Assembly (NCBI RefSeq): GCF_030817315.1
Contig: NZ_JAUSZF010000001.1
Span: forward strand, 1,472,501 to 1,536,500
DNA: 64,000 nt
Origin: Sphingomonas faeni
GTDB taxonomy: Bacteria > Pseudomonadota > Alphaproteobacteria > Sphingomonadales > Sphingomonadaceae
Direction: 5' to 3'
Positions 1 to 8,777 of the stretch are shown here, piece after piece. Made by a program: the position numbers and the translations under genes. Within the stretch, counting starts at the first letter, position 1. Each line of letters opens with the position of its first letter. The notes under the pieces are model-generated. The model had not been told where the DNA came from. It saw nothing but the letters and a program-made list of their open reading frames with translations, and made no database searches.

Positions 1-427
1 TGACGTACAGGTCGCCGAGGCGAGCGAAACGCTGGACCACCGCCGGGTCGTTCTTCTCTTCACCGCCGAAAAACCGCGTGTTCTCCAGCACCGCGATGTC
101 GCCGGGTTCGAGCATGGCGACGGCATCATCCGCGCCCTCCCAGTCGACGTAGCGGACCTCGCGACCGAGCACGTCGCTATACGGCTTCACGACCTGCGAC
201 AGCGAGAAGTCCGGGCTCGGCACACCTTTGGGACGGCCGAAATGCGCGAAGACGAGGACGATCGCGCCCTTGTCGGCGAGTTCGCCAACCGTGGCGACGG
301 TCGCGCGCAGGCGCGTGTCGTCGGTGACATGGCCCTCGGCCATCGGTACGTTCAGGTCTTCGCGGACGAGCACGCGCTTGCCCCGAATATCGCCCATATC
401 ATCTAGCGTCTTGAATGGCTTGGTCAT
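1..427 (-). CDS. pgk: phosphoglycerate kinase, N-terminal part (runs off the left edge)
   Basis: Glycolytic and gluconeogenic enzyme that moves a phosphate between 1,3-bisphosphoglycerate and ADP in the cytosol. About 142 N-terminal codons are present; the rest lies left of the window. The translated start MTKPFKTLDD is followed by VLVREDLNVPM, the substrate-binding stretch HFGRPKG, and ENTRFFGGEEKND, all hallmarks of the N-domain. The ATG overlaps the TGA of the upstream MOSC gene (ATGA), so translation is probably coupled. It is the third gene of a leftward gap-MOSC-pgk series. Identity is very secure; only completeness is unknown. Confidence 0.96.
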   Translation of the reverse strand, partial: MTKPFKTLDDMGDIRGKRVLVREDLNVPMAEGHVTDDTRLRATVATVGELADKGAIVLVFAHFGRPKGVPSPDFSLSQVVKPYSDVLGREVRYVDWEGADDAVAMLEPGDIAVLENTRFFGGEEKNDPAVVQRFARLGDLYV

Positions 428-888
428 GGTTCTTCGATCCTGATCTCATCACCGACGGCGACGATGCCGCCCATCAAAACTCGGGTACACGCCCCGCCGC
501 GCCAGTCGGGCGTCAGCGCGGCGAACAATCCTGGCGCCAGTGCCTCCATGCGTTCGCACGGATCGGTGTGGCGCGTCACCTCCAGCACGACGTCAGCACC
601 GATGCGAAGACGGGTGCCGGGTATCTGGGGTAGGTCGAAGCCGTCGACCAGCAGGTTCGCGCGGCGTTGGTACCACGGAATATCGTGACCCACCTCCGCC
701 ATCGCCGCCGCCCAGTCGCCGCGTTCGAGCAGCGTGACCTGACGCCGTCCCCTGCCGCCGGGCTTCACATAGCCGCGGAAGTCGCCGTGCAGACCAGCCT
801 CGATGGTGATCTCGACATGGTCGATTACCTCCATCGGGGCCTTTGCGCGAGCGTGACGGGCGATCCCGGCGATCGTGCCAACTGCCAT
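424..888 (-). CDS. MOSC domain-containing protein
   Basis: Predicted MOSC-fold protein of 154 residues. MOSC domains (molybdenum cofactor sulfurase C-terminal) are sulfur-carrier or Moco-binding modules; the specific job here is unknown. Typical MOSC features are visible: an early KAPMEVIDHVEITIEAGLHGD stretch (about residues 16-36), RQVTLLERGDW, and the RRANLLVDGFDL segment near residue 75, followed by TRLRIGADVVLEVT. A cysteine typical of the family lies in GACTRVLMGG near residue 133. The gene sits between gap and pgk and its stop overlaps the pgk start. The position inside a glycolytic operon is unusual but gives no functional clue by itself. Confidence 0.85.
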   Translation of the reverse strand: MAVGTIAGIARHARAKAPMEVIDHVEITIEAGLHGDFRGYVKPGGRGRRQVTLLERGDWAAAMAEVGHDIPWYQRRANLLVDGFDLPQIPGTRLRIGADVVLEVTRHTDPCERMEALAPGLFAALTPDWRGGACTRVLMGGIVAVGDEIRIEEP

Positions 889-894
889 CGCACC

Positions 895-920
895 GTCATC
901 CCGGCTTACGCTGGAATGAC
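895..920. repeat. single intergenic palindrome (GTCATCCCGGC type)
   Basis: The 11-base arm GTCATCCCGGC pairs with GCTGGAATGAC across a TTAC loop, with one mismatch or wobble. It lies in the 66-base spacer between gap and the MOSC gene and could end or attenuate gap transcription. It is a half-unit of the dispersed palindromes seen elsewhere in the window. Confidence 0.75.
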
Positions 921-954
921 GGACTGGAGGAATGAAACGCAGCGTCCGTCTACC

Positions 955-1965
955 TTAGATAAACTTTGCCATCGCCGTGGCGGTATCGACCATACGGTTC
1001 GAAAAACCCCATTCGTTATCGTACCAGCTGACGACACGAACCAGCTTGCCGTCGATCACCGCAGTCTCCAGACTGTCGATCGTCGACGAAGCCGGCGTAT
1101 GCTGCAGATCGATAGAGACCAAGGGCTCGTCCGACCAGTCGAGCACGCCGACCAGCGGGCCGCTTTCGGACGCTGCCTTCAGCACCGCATTCACCTCTTC
1201 ACGCGTCGTGTCGCGCGATGGCGTGAAGGTCAGGTCGATCAGTGAAACGTCCGGCACCGGCACGCGGATCGCCGACCCGTCGAGCTTGCCCTTCAGCTCC
1301 GGCAGCACTTCGGCAACCGCACGAGCGGCGCCGGTGGTAGTCGGAATCATCGACATCGCCGCAGCGCGCGCGCGACGCAGGTCCGGGTGGATCTGGTCGA
1401 GGATCTTCTGGTCGTTGGTATAGGCGTGGATCGTCGTCATCAGGCCGCGCTCGATGCCGATCGCATCGTTCAGCACCTTGGCGACGGGCGCGAGGCAGTT
1501 GGTGGTGCACGACGCGTTCGAGACGATCGTGTGCTCGGCGGTCAGCTTGTCGTGGTTGACGCCGTAGACGACGGTCAGGTCGACGCCCTTGCCCGGCGCC
1601 GAGATCAGCACCCTCTTCGCGCCCGCATCGAGATGCTTCTGGCAGCTCGCCTTGTCGGTGAAGAAGCCGGTACATTCGAGGACGATGTCGACGCCCAACT
1701 CGGCGTGCGGCAGGTTGGCAGGGTCACGCTCGGCGGTGACGCGGATGCGCTTGCCGTCGACGATCAGTTCGTTGCCCTCGGCCGAGACCTCACCCGGATA
1801 TTTGCCGTGGACGCTATCGCGCTTGAACAGCCACGCGTTCGACTTCGCATCGCCGAGATCGTTGATCGCGACGAGTTCGAGGGCGCCGTTCGACTGTTCG
1901 AGTACTGCGCGGGCGACGAGACGGCCGATGCGCCCGAAACCGTTGATCGCAACCTTGACCGTCAT
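955..1965 (-). CDS. gap: type I glyceraldehyde-3-phosphate dehydrogenase
   Basis: Catalyses phosphorylating, NAD-dependent oxidation of glyceraldehyde 3-phosphate in glycolysis. The 336-residue protein has the Rossmann motif INGFGRIGR at residues 7-15, the NAD-type INDLGD near 34-39, and the active-site block SNASCTTNC with nucleophile Cys153. The end carries [14 protein letters not shown], the usual C-terminal signature. I chose the ATG at 1965 because [12 protein letters not shown] matches the family start and a GGAG lies about 9 bases upstream; the in-frame extension to 2094 has no family resemblance. First gene of the gap-MOSC-pgk series, divergent from the zapA cluster. Confidence 0.97.
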   Translation of the reverse strand: MTVKVAINGFGRIGRLVARAVLEQSNGALELVAINDLGDAKSNAWLFKRDSVHGKYPGEVSAEGNELIVDGKRIRVTAERDPANLPHAELGVDIVLECTGFFTDKASCQKHLDAGAKRVLISAPGKGVDLTVVYGVNHDKLTAEHTIVSNASCTTNCLAPVAKVLNDAIGIERGLMTTIHAYTNDQKILDQIHPDLRRARAAAMSMIPTTTGAARAVAEVLPELKGKLDGSAIRVPVPDVSLIDLTFTPSRDTTREEVNAVLKAASESGPLVGVLDWSDEPLVSIDLQHTPASSTIDSLETAVIDGKLVRVVSWYDNEWGFSNRMVDTATAMAKFI

Positions 1966-2109
1966 TGCTGTATCTCCGCTACGCCCGCGAGTCCGTTCCG
2001 GGCGCGATGCCTTTGCGGGGCGGTGGGGCGCCCTGTCAACACCGTGGATCGCCGACCGCAGGGGCGAAACCGGCTTGCCGCGTGTTCCGGCCATGCTATC
2101 TCGACCATC

Positions 2110-2322
2110 ATGCCAGATACTCCAGACACGACTTCAGAGACGACCCCGGACAATGCGGCGGTGAACCGGATCGACGCAGCGATCGCGCGGATCGAAGCCG
2201 CGATCACCGCTCGCGCGCGCAGTGGGGATGCCCTTGCCAAACGTCATGCCGCGTTGAAAGCACGGATGGCCGAAGCCGTCGCGGCGCTCGACGATGTGAT
2301 CACCCGCGGGAGTCCCAACTGA
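2110..2322 (+). CDS. small coiled-coil protein upstream of zapA
   Basis: A 70-residue acidic protein, [12 protein letters not shown] at the start, then a heptad-rich stretch from about residue 17 ([19 protein letters not shown]) to residue 65, predicted to be one continuous coiled coil. Its TGA shares one base with the zapA ATG (TGATG), so the two are almost certainly co-translated. Small coiled-coil proteins upstream of zapA are common in alphaproteobacteria and are annotated as DUF4164-like or hypothetical; a ZapB-like partner role for ZapA at the division ring is a reasonable guess but not shown. Confidence 0.75.
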   Translation: MPDTPDTTSETTPDNAAVNRIDAAIARIEAAITARARSGDALAKRHAALKARMAEAVAALDDVITRGSPN

Positions 2323-2630
2323 TGGCACAGGTCATGCTCGATATCGGCGGCCGGCCGCACGCCGTTGCCTGCCGCGACGGCGAAGAGTCGCGTGTCCGCC
2401 TGCTGGGTGCGATGCTCGCCGAGCGCTGGCCGACCGCGGACCGTGCCGCAGGCGGTCTCAGCGCCGAACGTGCGATGCTGTTCGTGGCGCTGATGCTCGC
2501 CGACGACCTCGACGAAGCCGCTCATCGTCCGCCCGAAGGCTCGGCGGTCAGCGAGATCGCGCTCACCCGAATCGCGGATCGTCTCGAAGGACTCGCGGAA
2601 GCCCTTGAGCTGAGCCCGCCGAGCGCCTAG
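2322..2630 (+). CDS. zapA: cell division protein ZapA
   Basis: Small FtsZ-ring-associated protein that bundles FtsZ filaments at mid-cell. The 102-residue product begins [22 protein letters not shown], the beta-hairpin head of ZapA, and continues into a long helical tail (about residues 45-98) rich in Leu, Ala and Glu that forms the tetrameric coiled coil. The start overlaps the stop of the coiled-coil gene before it. Downstream come 6S RNA and 5-formyltetrahydrofolate cyclo-ligase, the classical alphaproteobacterial gene order, which supports the identity. Confidence 0.88.
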   Translation: MAQVMLDIGGRPHAVACRDGEESRVRLLGAMLAERWPTADRAAGGLSAERAMLFVALMLADDLDEAAHRPPEGSAVSEIALTRIADRLEGLAEALELSPPSA

Positions 2631-2631
2631 A

Positions 2632-2804
2632 TTGGGCCTGGCGGGTTCTGCCCGGTACGAGCCTTTATTATCCCTGAGGCTATTCATCATCCATAGGGGG
2701 CTGTCCCTGTTAGGATCCTGGTCCGAAGCATATGGTCCCCACCTGACGTACCGTGCGTCAGTGGATAACCCGGCACACGGCCATGGTGGGCCCGCCACCC
2801 CACC
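2632..2804 (+). ncRNA. ssrS: 6S RNA
   Basis: The roughly 180-base gap between zapA and fau is where 6S RNA lies in proteobacteria. The segment can close on itself: TGGCGGG at 2639-2645 pairs with CCCGCCA at 2791-2797. Between the arms are a purine/pyrimidine-rich bubble (GGTCCGAAGCATATGGTCC around 2721-2739) and a short GC helix TGACGTACCGTGCGTCA. 6S RNA binds sigma-70 RNA polymerase holoenzyme and mimics an open promoter in stationary phase. Ends are approximate; a covariance-model search would settle them. Confidence 0.75.
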
Positions 2805-2831
2805 CCCATCCCATTGCGAGGTTCCCTGCGC

Positions 2832-3365
2832 ATGACCGGCAAGAGCGCGCTGAGAGCCTCGTTGCGCGCCGCCCGCGAAGCGCGCCCGCCCGTCGAAATT
2901 CCCGTGCCGTCCACGTTTCTGGCGCGGTTGAAACCCGGACTGACGGTCGCATCCTATGTCCCGTTCGGTGGCGAGGCCGATCCGTCGCCATTCGCCCGCG
3001 CTGCGGTCGACGCCGGATGCGTCATCGCCCTGCCCCATGTCGTCCGCCGGTCGCTGCCGATGCGCTTCCTGTCGTGGGAAACCGAGGCGGTGCTGATCGC
3101 CGGACCGTTCGGACTGCACCAGCCCGCCGAGGACGCGGCTGAGTTGGAACCCGACATCATCCTGACGCCACTGGTCGGCTTCGATCGTGGCGGCAACCGA
3201 ATCGGCCAGGGCGCCGGCTATTACGACCGCGCCTTCCTCGCGCACCCGAATGCCTGGCGCGTCGGCATTGCGCTGTCGGTGCAGCAGGTCGATAGCCTGA
3301 CCCCAGACCCGTGGGACGTCCCGCTCCACGCCATCGCCACCGAACTCGAATGGATCACGCCATGA
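2832..3365 (+). CDS. fau: 5-formyltetrahydrofolate cyclo-ligase
   Basis: ATP-dependent conversion of 5-formyl-THF to 5,10-methenyl-THF in one-carbon metabolism. The 177-residue protein has an N-terminal basic helix, ASYVPFGGEADPSPFARAA in the middle and the C-terminal signature LVGFDRGGNRIGQGAGYYDRAF around residues 117-138, the ATP/substrate loop of this family. ATG 2832 is preferred over the upstream ATG at 2814 because GAGG lies 11 bases before it. The gene follows 6S RNA, as in E. coli ygfA. Its TGA overlaps the start of the next small membrane-protein gene (ATGA). Confidence 0.92.
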   Translation: MTGKSALRASLRAAREARPPVEIPVPSTFLARLKPGLTVASYVPFGGEADPSPFARAAVDAGCVIALPHVVRRSLPMRFLSWETEAVLIAGPFGLHQPAEDAAELEPDIILTPLVGFDRGGNRIGQGAGYYDRAFLAHPNAWRVGIALSVQQVDSLTPDPWDVPLHAIATELEWITP

Positions 3366-3562
3366 CGCCAACCTGGCGCAAACCCGTCGGGATGCTCGGC
3401 ATCCTGCTCCTGATCCTGGTGTGGTGTGTGGCGATCGTCAGCTTTTCGAACATCGTCGGTAGCTGGCACTGGTTGGCTCAACTGGTGTTCTACGTGTTCA
3501 CCGGCCTGATCTGGATCGCACCGCTGAAGCCTGTGCTGCGCTGGATGGAAATCGAGCGGTAG
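3362..3562 (+). CDS. DUF2842 small membrane protein
   Basis: A 66-residue protein with two predicted membrane segments (about residues 11-29 and 37-55) and a short basic-acidic tail LRWMEIER. The pattern MTPTWRKPVGMLGILLLI and the segment FTGLIWIAPLKPV match DUF2842, a family of unknown function widespread in alphaproteobacteria. It overlaps the end of fau by four bases, so it is expressed with folate metabolism and possibly 6S RNA, though no functional link is known. Confidence 0.8.
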   Translation: MTPTWRKPVGMLGILLLILVWCVAIVSFSNIVGSWHWLAQLVFYVFTGLIWIAPLKPVLRWMEIER

Positions 3563-3579
3563 GCGCTATCGCGACAAGA

Positions 3580-3667
3580 CCTGCTCCCCCGCGGACGCGG
3601 GGGCCCAGCTAAAATACCGGCAGCGTACCCAACTCCTGGACCCCCGCGTTCGCGAGGGAACAGCAGG
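3580..3667. repeat. paired inverted palindromes (CCCGCG type) before the tRNA-Asp genes
   Basis: Two GC-rich palindromic arms, CTGCTCCCCCGCGGACGCGGGGGCC and its near-inverse ending in GGGAACAGCAGG, flank an unrelated centre of about 35 bases. The pair as a whole is an inverted repeat with CTGCTC/GAACAG outer ends. It separates the DUF2842 gene from the convergent tRNA genes and could work as a two-way terminator. Confidence 0.8.
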
Positions 3668-3716
3668 TGTTAGTATCTTGAAAATTTTTTGAAGGATCTC
3701 GGCCACCCCATCAGGG

Positions 3717-3793
<77 letters not shown>

Positions 3794-3891
3794 ATTCCCA
3801 TTGACGAACCCTAGCGTCCCGAAGGACGCAGCGGAAGGCTCGTCAAAACCTTAACACAATCTCAAACCATCTACCCAGTCAGGGCAAACGA

Positions 3892-3968
<77 letters not shown>

Positions 3969-4022
3969 TGAAACAGCGTGGAGGCGGCAACTAGGCGAGG
4001 GTTCGGATACCGTCAACCCAAA

Positions 4023-5306
4023 TTATCCGCCAGTTTCACGTTGTGCCTCGGGCGGATCGCCGCGACGGCGATTTCGCCCGGCTTTGGGCTGCACTAGCGT
4101 GCCGTGTTCGAACAGGAAGCCGGCGATATCGGGCTTGCCAGCGGCCTTCACGACCGTCTGGATGATGATCAGCAGCGGCACCGCCAGCAATGCGCCGGAC
4201 GTGCCCCACACCCATCCCCAGAAGCTCAGCGAGATCAGGATCAGCAGCGGGCTGATCGTCAGCCGGTGGCCGACGACGAACGGCGTGATCGCGTTCGCCT
4301 CGACCAGATGCAGCCCGTACATGAGCGCTGGCGGCAGCATCGCCATCCAGATGTCGGAAAACGTCATCAGCCCGCCCAGCGCGAGCAGGAACGCGCCGAT
4401 CACAGGCCCGAAATATGGAATGTAATTGAGCAGCGCGACGATCCCGCCCCACATCGCCGGATAGGGCATGCCGATGAACCAAAGCGCCACCCCGGTGACG
4501 ATCCCGAGGACGATGTTGATCAGCGTGATCGTGCCGAGATACGCCGACACATCGTCGACGATGTCCTGGATCACGCGCGCCGTCGCCATCGCGCCATCGA
4601 AGCTGGTCCGGCCGGTGATCGTCTGCCGCCGCATCCGCGTCCAGCCCGACAGGAAGAAGAACACGATCAGCACCCCGAACAGGAACTGGACGATGACCGC
4701 CGGCGCCGACGTAGCGGCGAGTTCGAGGATCGATCCCGGCGCGGCGACGCCTGCGGTCGCCGGCTGCTTGATCGGCGTCGACGCGACCTGCCGCAGCGTC
4801 TTGTTCACGTATTTCTCGAGGCTCGAATAGAGATCGAGCAGCGGCGCGAGATTGCTCTGGATCCGGTCGAGCCGCGTCGGCAACAGCCGGAAGAAATCGG
4901 TCGCCGGCACGAGGATCGCGGCGATCGCGATGTTCGCGGCGATCAGGAAAACGAGGATGCACAGGATCGCGGCGAGCGGCGACGGCACATGGCGCCGCTC
5001 AAGCCACTCCAGCACCGGCACGAGCGCGACGGAAATGACAAGCGCGATCGTGAGCGGCAGGAAGAACTCCGCGCCGGATTTGAGCGCGAACGGAATGGCG
5101 AGGATCAGCCCGACCCCGGCGGTCAGCGTCAGCGCCGCGAGCAACCGGTCGCGACGCTGCGCGATCCGCATCGCATCCTCGACCCCGACCGCAATCGGCA
5201 ACCCGAACGCACTCTCCGCCGGCGGACCTTCCGCAACGGCGCCGCCCTCGCCCTGTGGCTGGTGCGGTTCCTGGCGAAGTCCCTCGCCCGTCATGGCGTC
5301 CGTCAT
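4023..5306 (-). CDS. AI-2E family (PerM/TqsA-type) transporter
   Basis: Multi-pass inner-membrane protein of 427 residues. After a hydrophilic head of about 50 residues come paired hydrophobic segments (ALTLTAGVGLILAIPFAL, FFLPLTIALVISVALVPVLEWL, LAAILCILVFLIAANIAIA), a hydrophilic middle region (about 140-210), then the signature block LLNYIPYFGPVIGAFLLALGG and further membrane segments to LLAVPLLIIIQTVV. This is the DUF20/AI-2E exporter fold; members export quorum signals, ions or unknown solutes, and the substrate here cannot be told. The tail is basic and disordered. Transcribed alone, away from the acyl-CoA synthetase gene. Confidence 0.88.
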   Translation of the reverse strand: MTDAMTGEGLRQEPHQPQGEGGAVAEGPPAESAFGLPIAVGVEDAMRIAQRRDRLLAALTLTAGVGLILAIPFALKSGAEFFLPLTIALVISVALVPVLEWLERRHVPSPLAAILCILVFLIAANIAIAAILVPATDFFRLLPTRLDRIQSNLAPLLDLYSSLEKYVNKTLRQVASTPIKQPATAGVAAPGSILELAATSAPAVIVQFLFGVLIVFFFLSGWTRMRRQTITGRTSFDGAMATARVIQDIVDDVSAYLGTITLINIVLGIVTGVALWFIGMPYPAMWGGIVALLNYIPYFGPVIGAFLLALGGLMTFSDIWMAMLPPALMYGLHLVEANAITPFVVGHRLTISPLLILISLSFWGWVWGTSGALLAVPLLIIIQTVVKAAGKPDIAGFLFEHGTLVQPKAGRNRRRGDPPEAQRETGG

Positions 5307-5438
5307 GGCAATTCCTTTGCCACCCCCATCCCGTAATCGCGGTCGGCATTCAAGCGGCGCGCGGTGCCAGCGTGATGGAATTCCTCGAAAAGACCGCGTT
5401 ATGTCTGATCATGCCTTGATCCCGAGACCCCCGCTCTT

Positions 5439-5523
5439 CGTCATCCTGACGAAAGTCAGCATCCAGAGCCAAAAATCGCTGCCCTCCGTTACCCTGGGTC
5501 CTGACTTTCGTCAGGATGACGGA
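5439..5523. repeat. paired inverted palindromes (CTGACGAAAGTCAG family)
   Basis: Two copies of CGTCATCCTGACGAAAGTCAG in opposite orientation surround a centre of about 45 bases; each arm is itself palindromic around CTGACGAAAGTCAG and is followed by a shared flank (ATCCAGAG on the left arm). Two more pairs of this family occur at 26878 and 29373. It lies between the AI-2E gene and the end of the acyl-CoA synthetase gene. The rest of the 5307-5542 gap shows no gene. Confidence 0.9.
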
Positions 5524-5542
5524 GATTTGCCAGCGATTAGAC

Positions 5543-7294
5543 CTACGCCGTCACCCCGACCCGATCCTCGAACAACACCTGAAGATCCTTCTTCAAAATC
5601 TTCCCGTTTGCATTCCGCGGCAACGTCTCATGCACGAAGCGCACCGCCACCGGCGTCTTGAACGCCGCCAGATGCTGCCGGACCCAGCCCTGCAACTCGG
5701 CCTCTGTCGCCGTCGCACCCGGCGCGAGGTGAACCACCGCCGCCGGCTCCTCGCCCAGAATCCGGTGCGGGATGCCGATCAGCGCCGCGTCGGTCACCGC
5801 AGGGTGCGCGTAGAGGACGTTCTCGACCTCGCTCGAATAGATGTTTTCGCCGCCGCGGATGATCATGTCCTTGGCACGGTCGACGATGTAGCAGAACCCC
5901 TCCTCGTCGAGCCGCGCGAGGTCGCCTGTCCGCACCCAGCCGTCGACGAAGGTCGCTGCGGTCGCGTCGGGCTTGTTCCAGTATCCCTTCACGATCATCG
6001 GCCCGCGCGCCCAGAGTTCGCCGACTTCCCCAAGAGGCATTTCGGTCACGCCGTCGTCCGCCATGATCTTCAGGTCGGCGGCGGCGACCGGTGGCCCCGC
6101 GCTCGTCGGGCGGTTTAGGTAATCCTCAGCCCCGTGATGCGTGACGGTCGCCATCGTCTCGGTCATGCCCCAGCCATTGCCGGGCATCGCGCCGAACTCG
6201 GCATGGATGCGCTTCACCAGCTCGGGCGCGGCGGGCGCGCCGCCATAGGCGATCGATTCGAGCGACGAGAGATCGTATTTCGCGCGATCGGGATGCTCGA
6301 GCAGCTGCCACGCGATCGTCGGCACGCCGCCGGTGACGTTGACCTTCTCGCGCTCGATGATCTCCATCGCCCGGATCGTGTCCCATTTCCGCATGAAGAT
6401 CATCGTGCTGCCGGTCGCGATCACGCCCATCATGCCCGCCGAGCAGGCGGTGACATGGAACAGCGGGATCACCGTCAGCGTCACCCGCGGCGTCGGCTCA
6501 GGTAGTGCCTCGCCGCGGCGCAGGAATGAGCGCGCCGACGAATAGCCGCCCGACAGGATGTTCGACATCATGTTGCGGTGCGTGCCGAGCGCCCCCTTAG
6601 GCGCGCCGGTCGTGCCGCTGGTGTAGAAGATCGTCGCATCGTCGTCGGGCGCGATCGTCGCCTCTGGCAGACCGACATCGGGTAGCGCCGCCCAGTCGTG
6701 CGGCGTGCCGATCACATCCTCCAGCCGCGTGACGATCCCCGTCAGCGGCTCCGCGGCGCGCGCGACGAACACGTGCTCCAGCGCTGGCAGCGTCGCATAG
6801 GCCGCTTCCAGCCGGTGGTGCCGCTCGTCGTCGGTGATCAGCACGCGCGCACCCGAATCGGCGAGACCGTATTCCATCTCCGCGCCGGTCCACCATGCGT
6901 TGAGCGGCACCATGATCGCGCCGATGCTCGCACCTGCGAAGAACGCGACCGGCCATTCGGGCAGGTTGCGCATTGCCAGCGCGACGCGGTCGCCGGGACC
7001 GATCCGCATCTCGCGCAACCGCTGCGCCAGTACCGCGATCGCGCGGAAATTCGCCCCATAGGTAACGCGCTCATCCTCATACGCGGTGAACACCCGCTCG
7101 CCATGCGCGCGCGCCGCCTCGGCCAGCCAGCGCAACGACGGCGGTGCGTTCTTCCAGATGCGCGTCGCGATGCCGTCGATCGTGATCGTTTCCATCTCGA
7201 ATTTCGCGCCGGGCGCGGTCAGCATTCGCTCGGCATCGGCGAGCGACATCGCCGGCCAGGAGGGATCGAGTGCGATGATCGGTTCGCTTGCCAA
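5543..7294 (-). CDS. class I adenylate-forming acyl-CoA synthetase
   Basis: Activates a fatty or other carboxylic acid to its acyl-CoA via an acyl-AMP. At 583 residues it has the AMP-binding P-loop FYTSGTTGAPKG at 223-234, the adenine motif GWGMTETMATV near 375, WVRTGDLARLDEEGF and the hinge VDRAKDMIIRGGENIYSSEVE, and the C-terminal lysine loop LPRNANGKILKKDL. An N-terminal extension of about 60 residues (before FTAYEDERVTYG) is typical of long- or medium-chain ligases of this subtype. It is divergent from the esterase/beta-oxidation genes and is likely to supply their acyl-CoA substrates; chain length and substrate cannot be read. Confidence 0.92.
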   Translation of the reverse strand: MASEPIIALDPSWPAMSLADAERMLTAPGAKFEMETITIDGIATRIWKNAPPSLRWLAEAARAHGERVFTAYEDERVTYGANFRAIAVLAQRLREMRIGPGDRVALAMRNLPEWPVAFFAGASIGAIMVPLNAWWTGAEMEYGLADSGARVLITDDERHHRLEAAYATLPALEHVFVARAAEPLTGIVTRLEDVIGTPHDWAALPDVGLPEATIAPDDDATIFYTSGTTGAPKGALGTHRNMMSNILSGGYSSARSFLRRGEALPEPTPRVTLTVIPLFHVTACSAGMMGVIATGSTMIFMRKWDTIRAMEIIEREKVNVTGGVPTIAWQLLEHPDRAKYDLSSLESIAYGGAPAAPELVKRIHAEFGAMPGNGWGMTETMATVTHHGAEDYLNRPTSAGPPVAAADLKIMADDGVTEMPLGEVGELWARGPMIVKGYWNKPDATAATFVDGWVRTGDLARLDEEGFCYIVDRAKDMIIRGGENIYSSEVENVLYAHPAVTDAALIGIPHRILGEEPAAVVHLAPGATATEAELQGWVRQHLAAFKTPVAVRFVHETLPRNANGKILKKDLQVLFEDRVGVTA

Positions 7295-7442
7295 GACCGG
7301 TTGACTCCAGAGTTGAATTTCGGGTTTGGCTTATCGCCTGTTCGAAGACAGGTTATAGTTGATTCCTGCCGCACTCAAGGCAATAGAGGCAACAAGTTCG
7401 AACTAGGGGTATGGAGCGGATGATGGCGGGAACGGTCGAATC

Positions 7443-8663
7443 ATGAAAATCGCCAAGCCCGCGACGCATGGCTTCGATGCGAGCCGGTTGGCGGCGATCG
7501 ATACGTTGATCCAGGCGCGCTACATCGATTCGGGCAAGCTCCCGAACGCGCAACTGTTGATCGCGCGCGACGGCGAAATCATCCACTTCTCGAACGCAGG
7601 CGCGGCGCGCGAAGGCGGCAACGCGATCGACGAAGGATCGCTGTTCCGGATCGCATCGATGACCAAGCCGATCACCTCGGTCGCGTTCATGATGCTCGTC
7701 GAACAGGGTCTCGTCGCGGTCGATACGCCGGTCCATCACGTCCTGCCCGAGTTCAAGGATATCGGCGTCTATGATGGCGGCGGCGGCCGCGTTCCGTTCG
7801 TGACCAAGCCGACCGCCGAGCCGATGCGGATGGTCGACCTGCTGCGGCACACGTCAGGGCTGACTTACAGCTTCCAGAACCGTTCGAACGTCGATGCCGC
7901 CTACCGCGAGGGCAAGATCGAGAGCTGGCACGGCGGCCATGATCTAGACGGGTTCATCGGCGCATTGGCGAAGATCCCGCTCGAATTCTCGCCTGGTACC
8001 GCGTGGAATTATTCGGTCGCGACCGACGTGCTCGGTGCGGTCGTGCAGCGGGTGTCGGGCTTGCCGCTCGACCAGTTCTTCAAGGAGCGCATCTTCGCAC
8101 CGCTGAAGATGGACGACACCTTCTTCCAGGTTCCGGCCGACAAGCTCGACCGCCTGACCGACTGCTACACGCTCGTCGCCGGCAAGGGCCGCGTGATGTA
8201 CGATCGCGGTGCCGAGAGTGCCTGGAGCCGCGCGCCGAAGCTCCTATCCGGCGGCGGCGGGCTCGTCTCGACCGCGCTCGATTACCATCGGTTCAACACC
8301 ATGCTGCTCAATGGTGGCGAACTCGACGGCGCGCGCATCCTCGGGCGGAAAACGCTCGACCTGATGACGCAGAACCACCTGCCCGGAAAATCCGATCTCG
8401 CGACGATGTCGAAGTCGCTGTTCAGCGAGGCGTCGAACGCCGGCACCGGGTTCGGGCTCGGGTTCGCGATCACCGACGACGTCGCGAAGACGATGGTGCC
8501 GGGGTCGAAGGGCGAGTTTTACTGGGGCGGGATGTTCTCGACCGCGTTCTTCGTCGACCCGGTCGAGCGGCTGTCGATGGTGTTCATGACGCAGCTGTCG
8601 CCAAGCAGTGTCTATCCCATCCGTCGCGAGCTGAAGACGATGATCTACGCCGCGATGACCTGA
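7443..8663 (+). CDS. family VIII esterase / class C beta-lactamase-like serine hydrolase
   Basis: A 406-residue serine hydrolase without an obvious signal peptide. The SxxK tetrad SMTK at residues 72-75 gives nucleophile Ser72 and base Lys75; the second motif is Tyr190 in WNYSVATD, as in EstB-type family VIII carboxylesterases (YxN replaced by YSV); and the third KTG box is replaced by YWGGMFSTAF, the WGG motif of that family. HTSGLTY near 136-142 is also typical. It probably cleaves esters rather than beta-lactams. It precedes the beta-oxidation genes in the same direction, so it may free acids for the divergent acyl-CoA synthetase; that link is inference. Confidence 0.88.
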   Translation: MKIAKPATHGFDASRLAAIDTLIQARYIDSGKLPNAQLLIARDGEIIHFSNAGAAREGGNAIDEGSLFRIASMTKPITSVAFMMLVEQGLVAVDTPVHHVLPEFKDIGVYDGGGGRVPFVTKPTAEPMRMVDLLRHTSGLTYSFQNRSNVDAAYREGKIESWHGGHDLDGFIGALAKIPLEFSPGTAWNYSVATDVLGAVVQRVSGLPLDQFFKERIFAPLKMDDTFFQVPADKLDRLTDCYTLVAGKGRVMYDRGAESAWSRAPKLLSGGGGLVSTALDYHRFNTMLLNGGELDGARILGRKTLDLMTQNHLPGKSDLATMSKSLFSEASNAGTGFGLGFAITDDVAKTMVPGSKGEFYWGGMFSTAFFVDPVERLSMVFMTQLSPSSVYPIRRELKTMIYAAMT

Positions 8664-8676
8664 TCCCCGAACGGCC

Positions 8677-8754
8677 ATGATCCCGGCGGACGCCGGGCCC
8701 CAGGGCCGCACGCACAAACATTTTGGCTCTGGTCCCGGCGTTCGCCGGGATCAC
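8677..8754. repeat. paired inverted palindromes (CCCGGCGNNCGCCGGG type)
   Basis: The arm TGATCCCGGCGGACGCCGGG is repeated in inverse orientation as CCCGGCGTTCGCCGGGATCA, with about 35 bases between that include CCAGGGCC/GGCTCTGG-like flanks. It fills most of the spacer between the esterase and FadJ-like genes. Confidence 0.9.
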
Positions 8755-8777
8755 GGAGCCGGCACCAGGAGACTAGA

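Noticed and set aside
5307..5438. Possible small gene between the AI-2E gene and the repeat
   Set aside because: Several ATGs exist, but no frame has a ribosome-binding site, family resemblance or sensible length.
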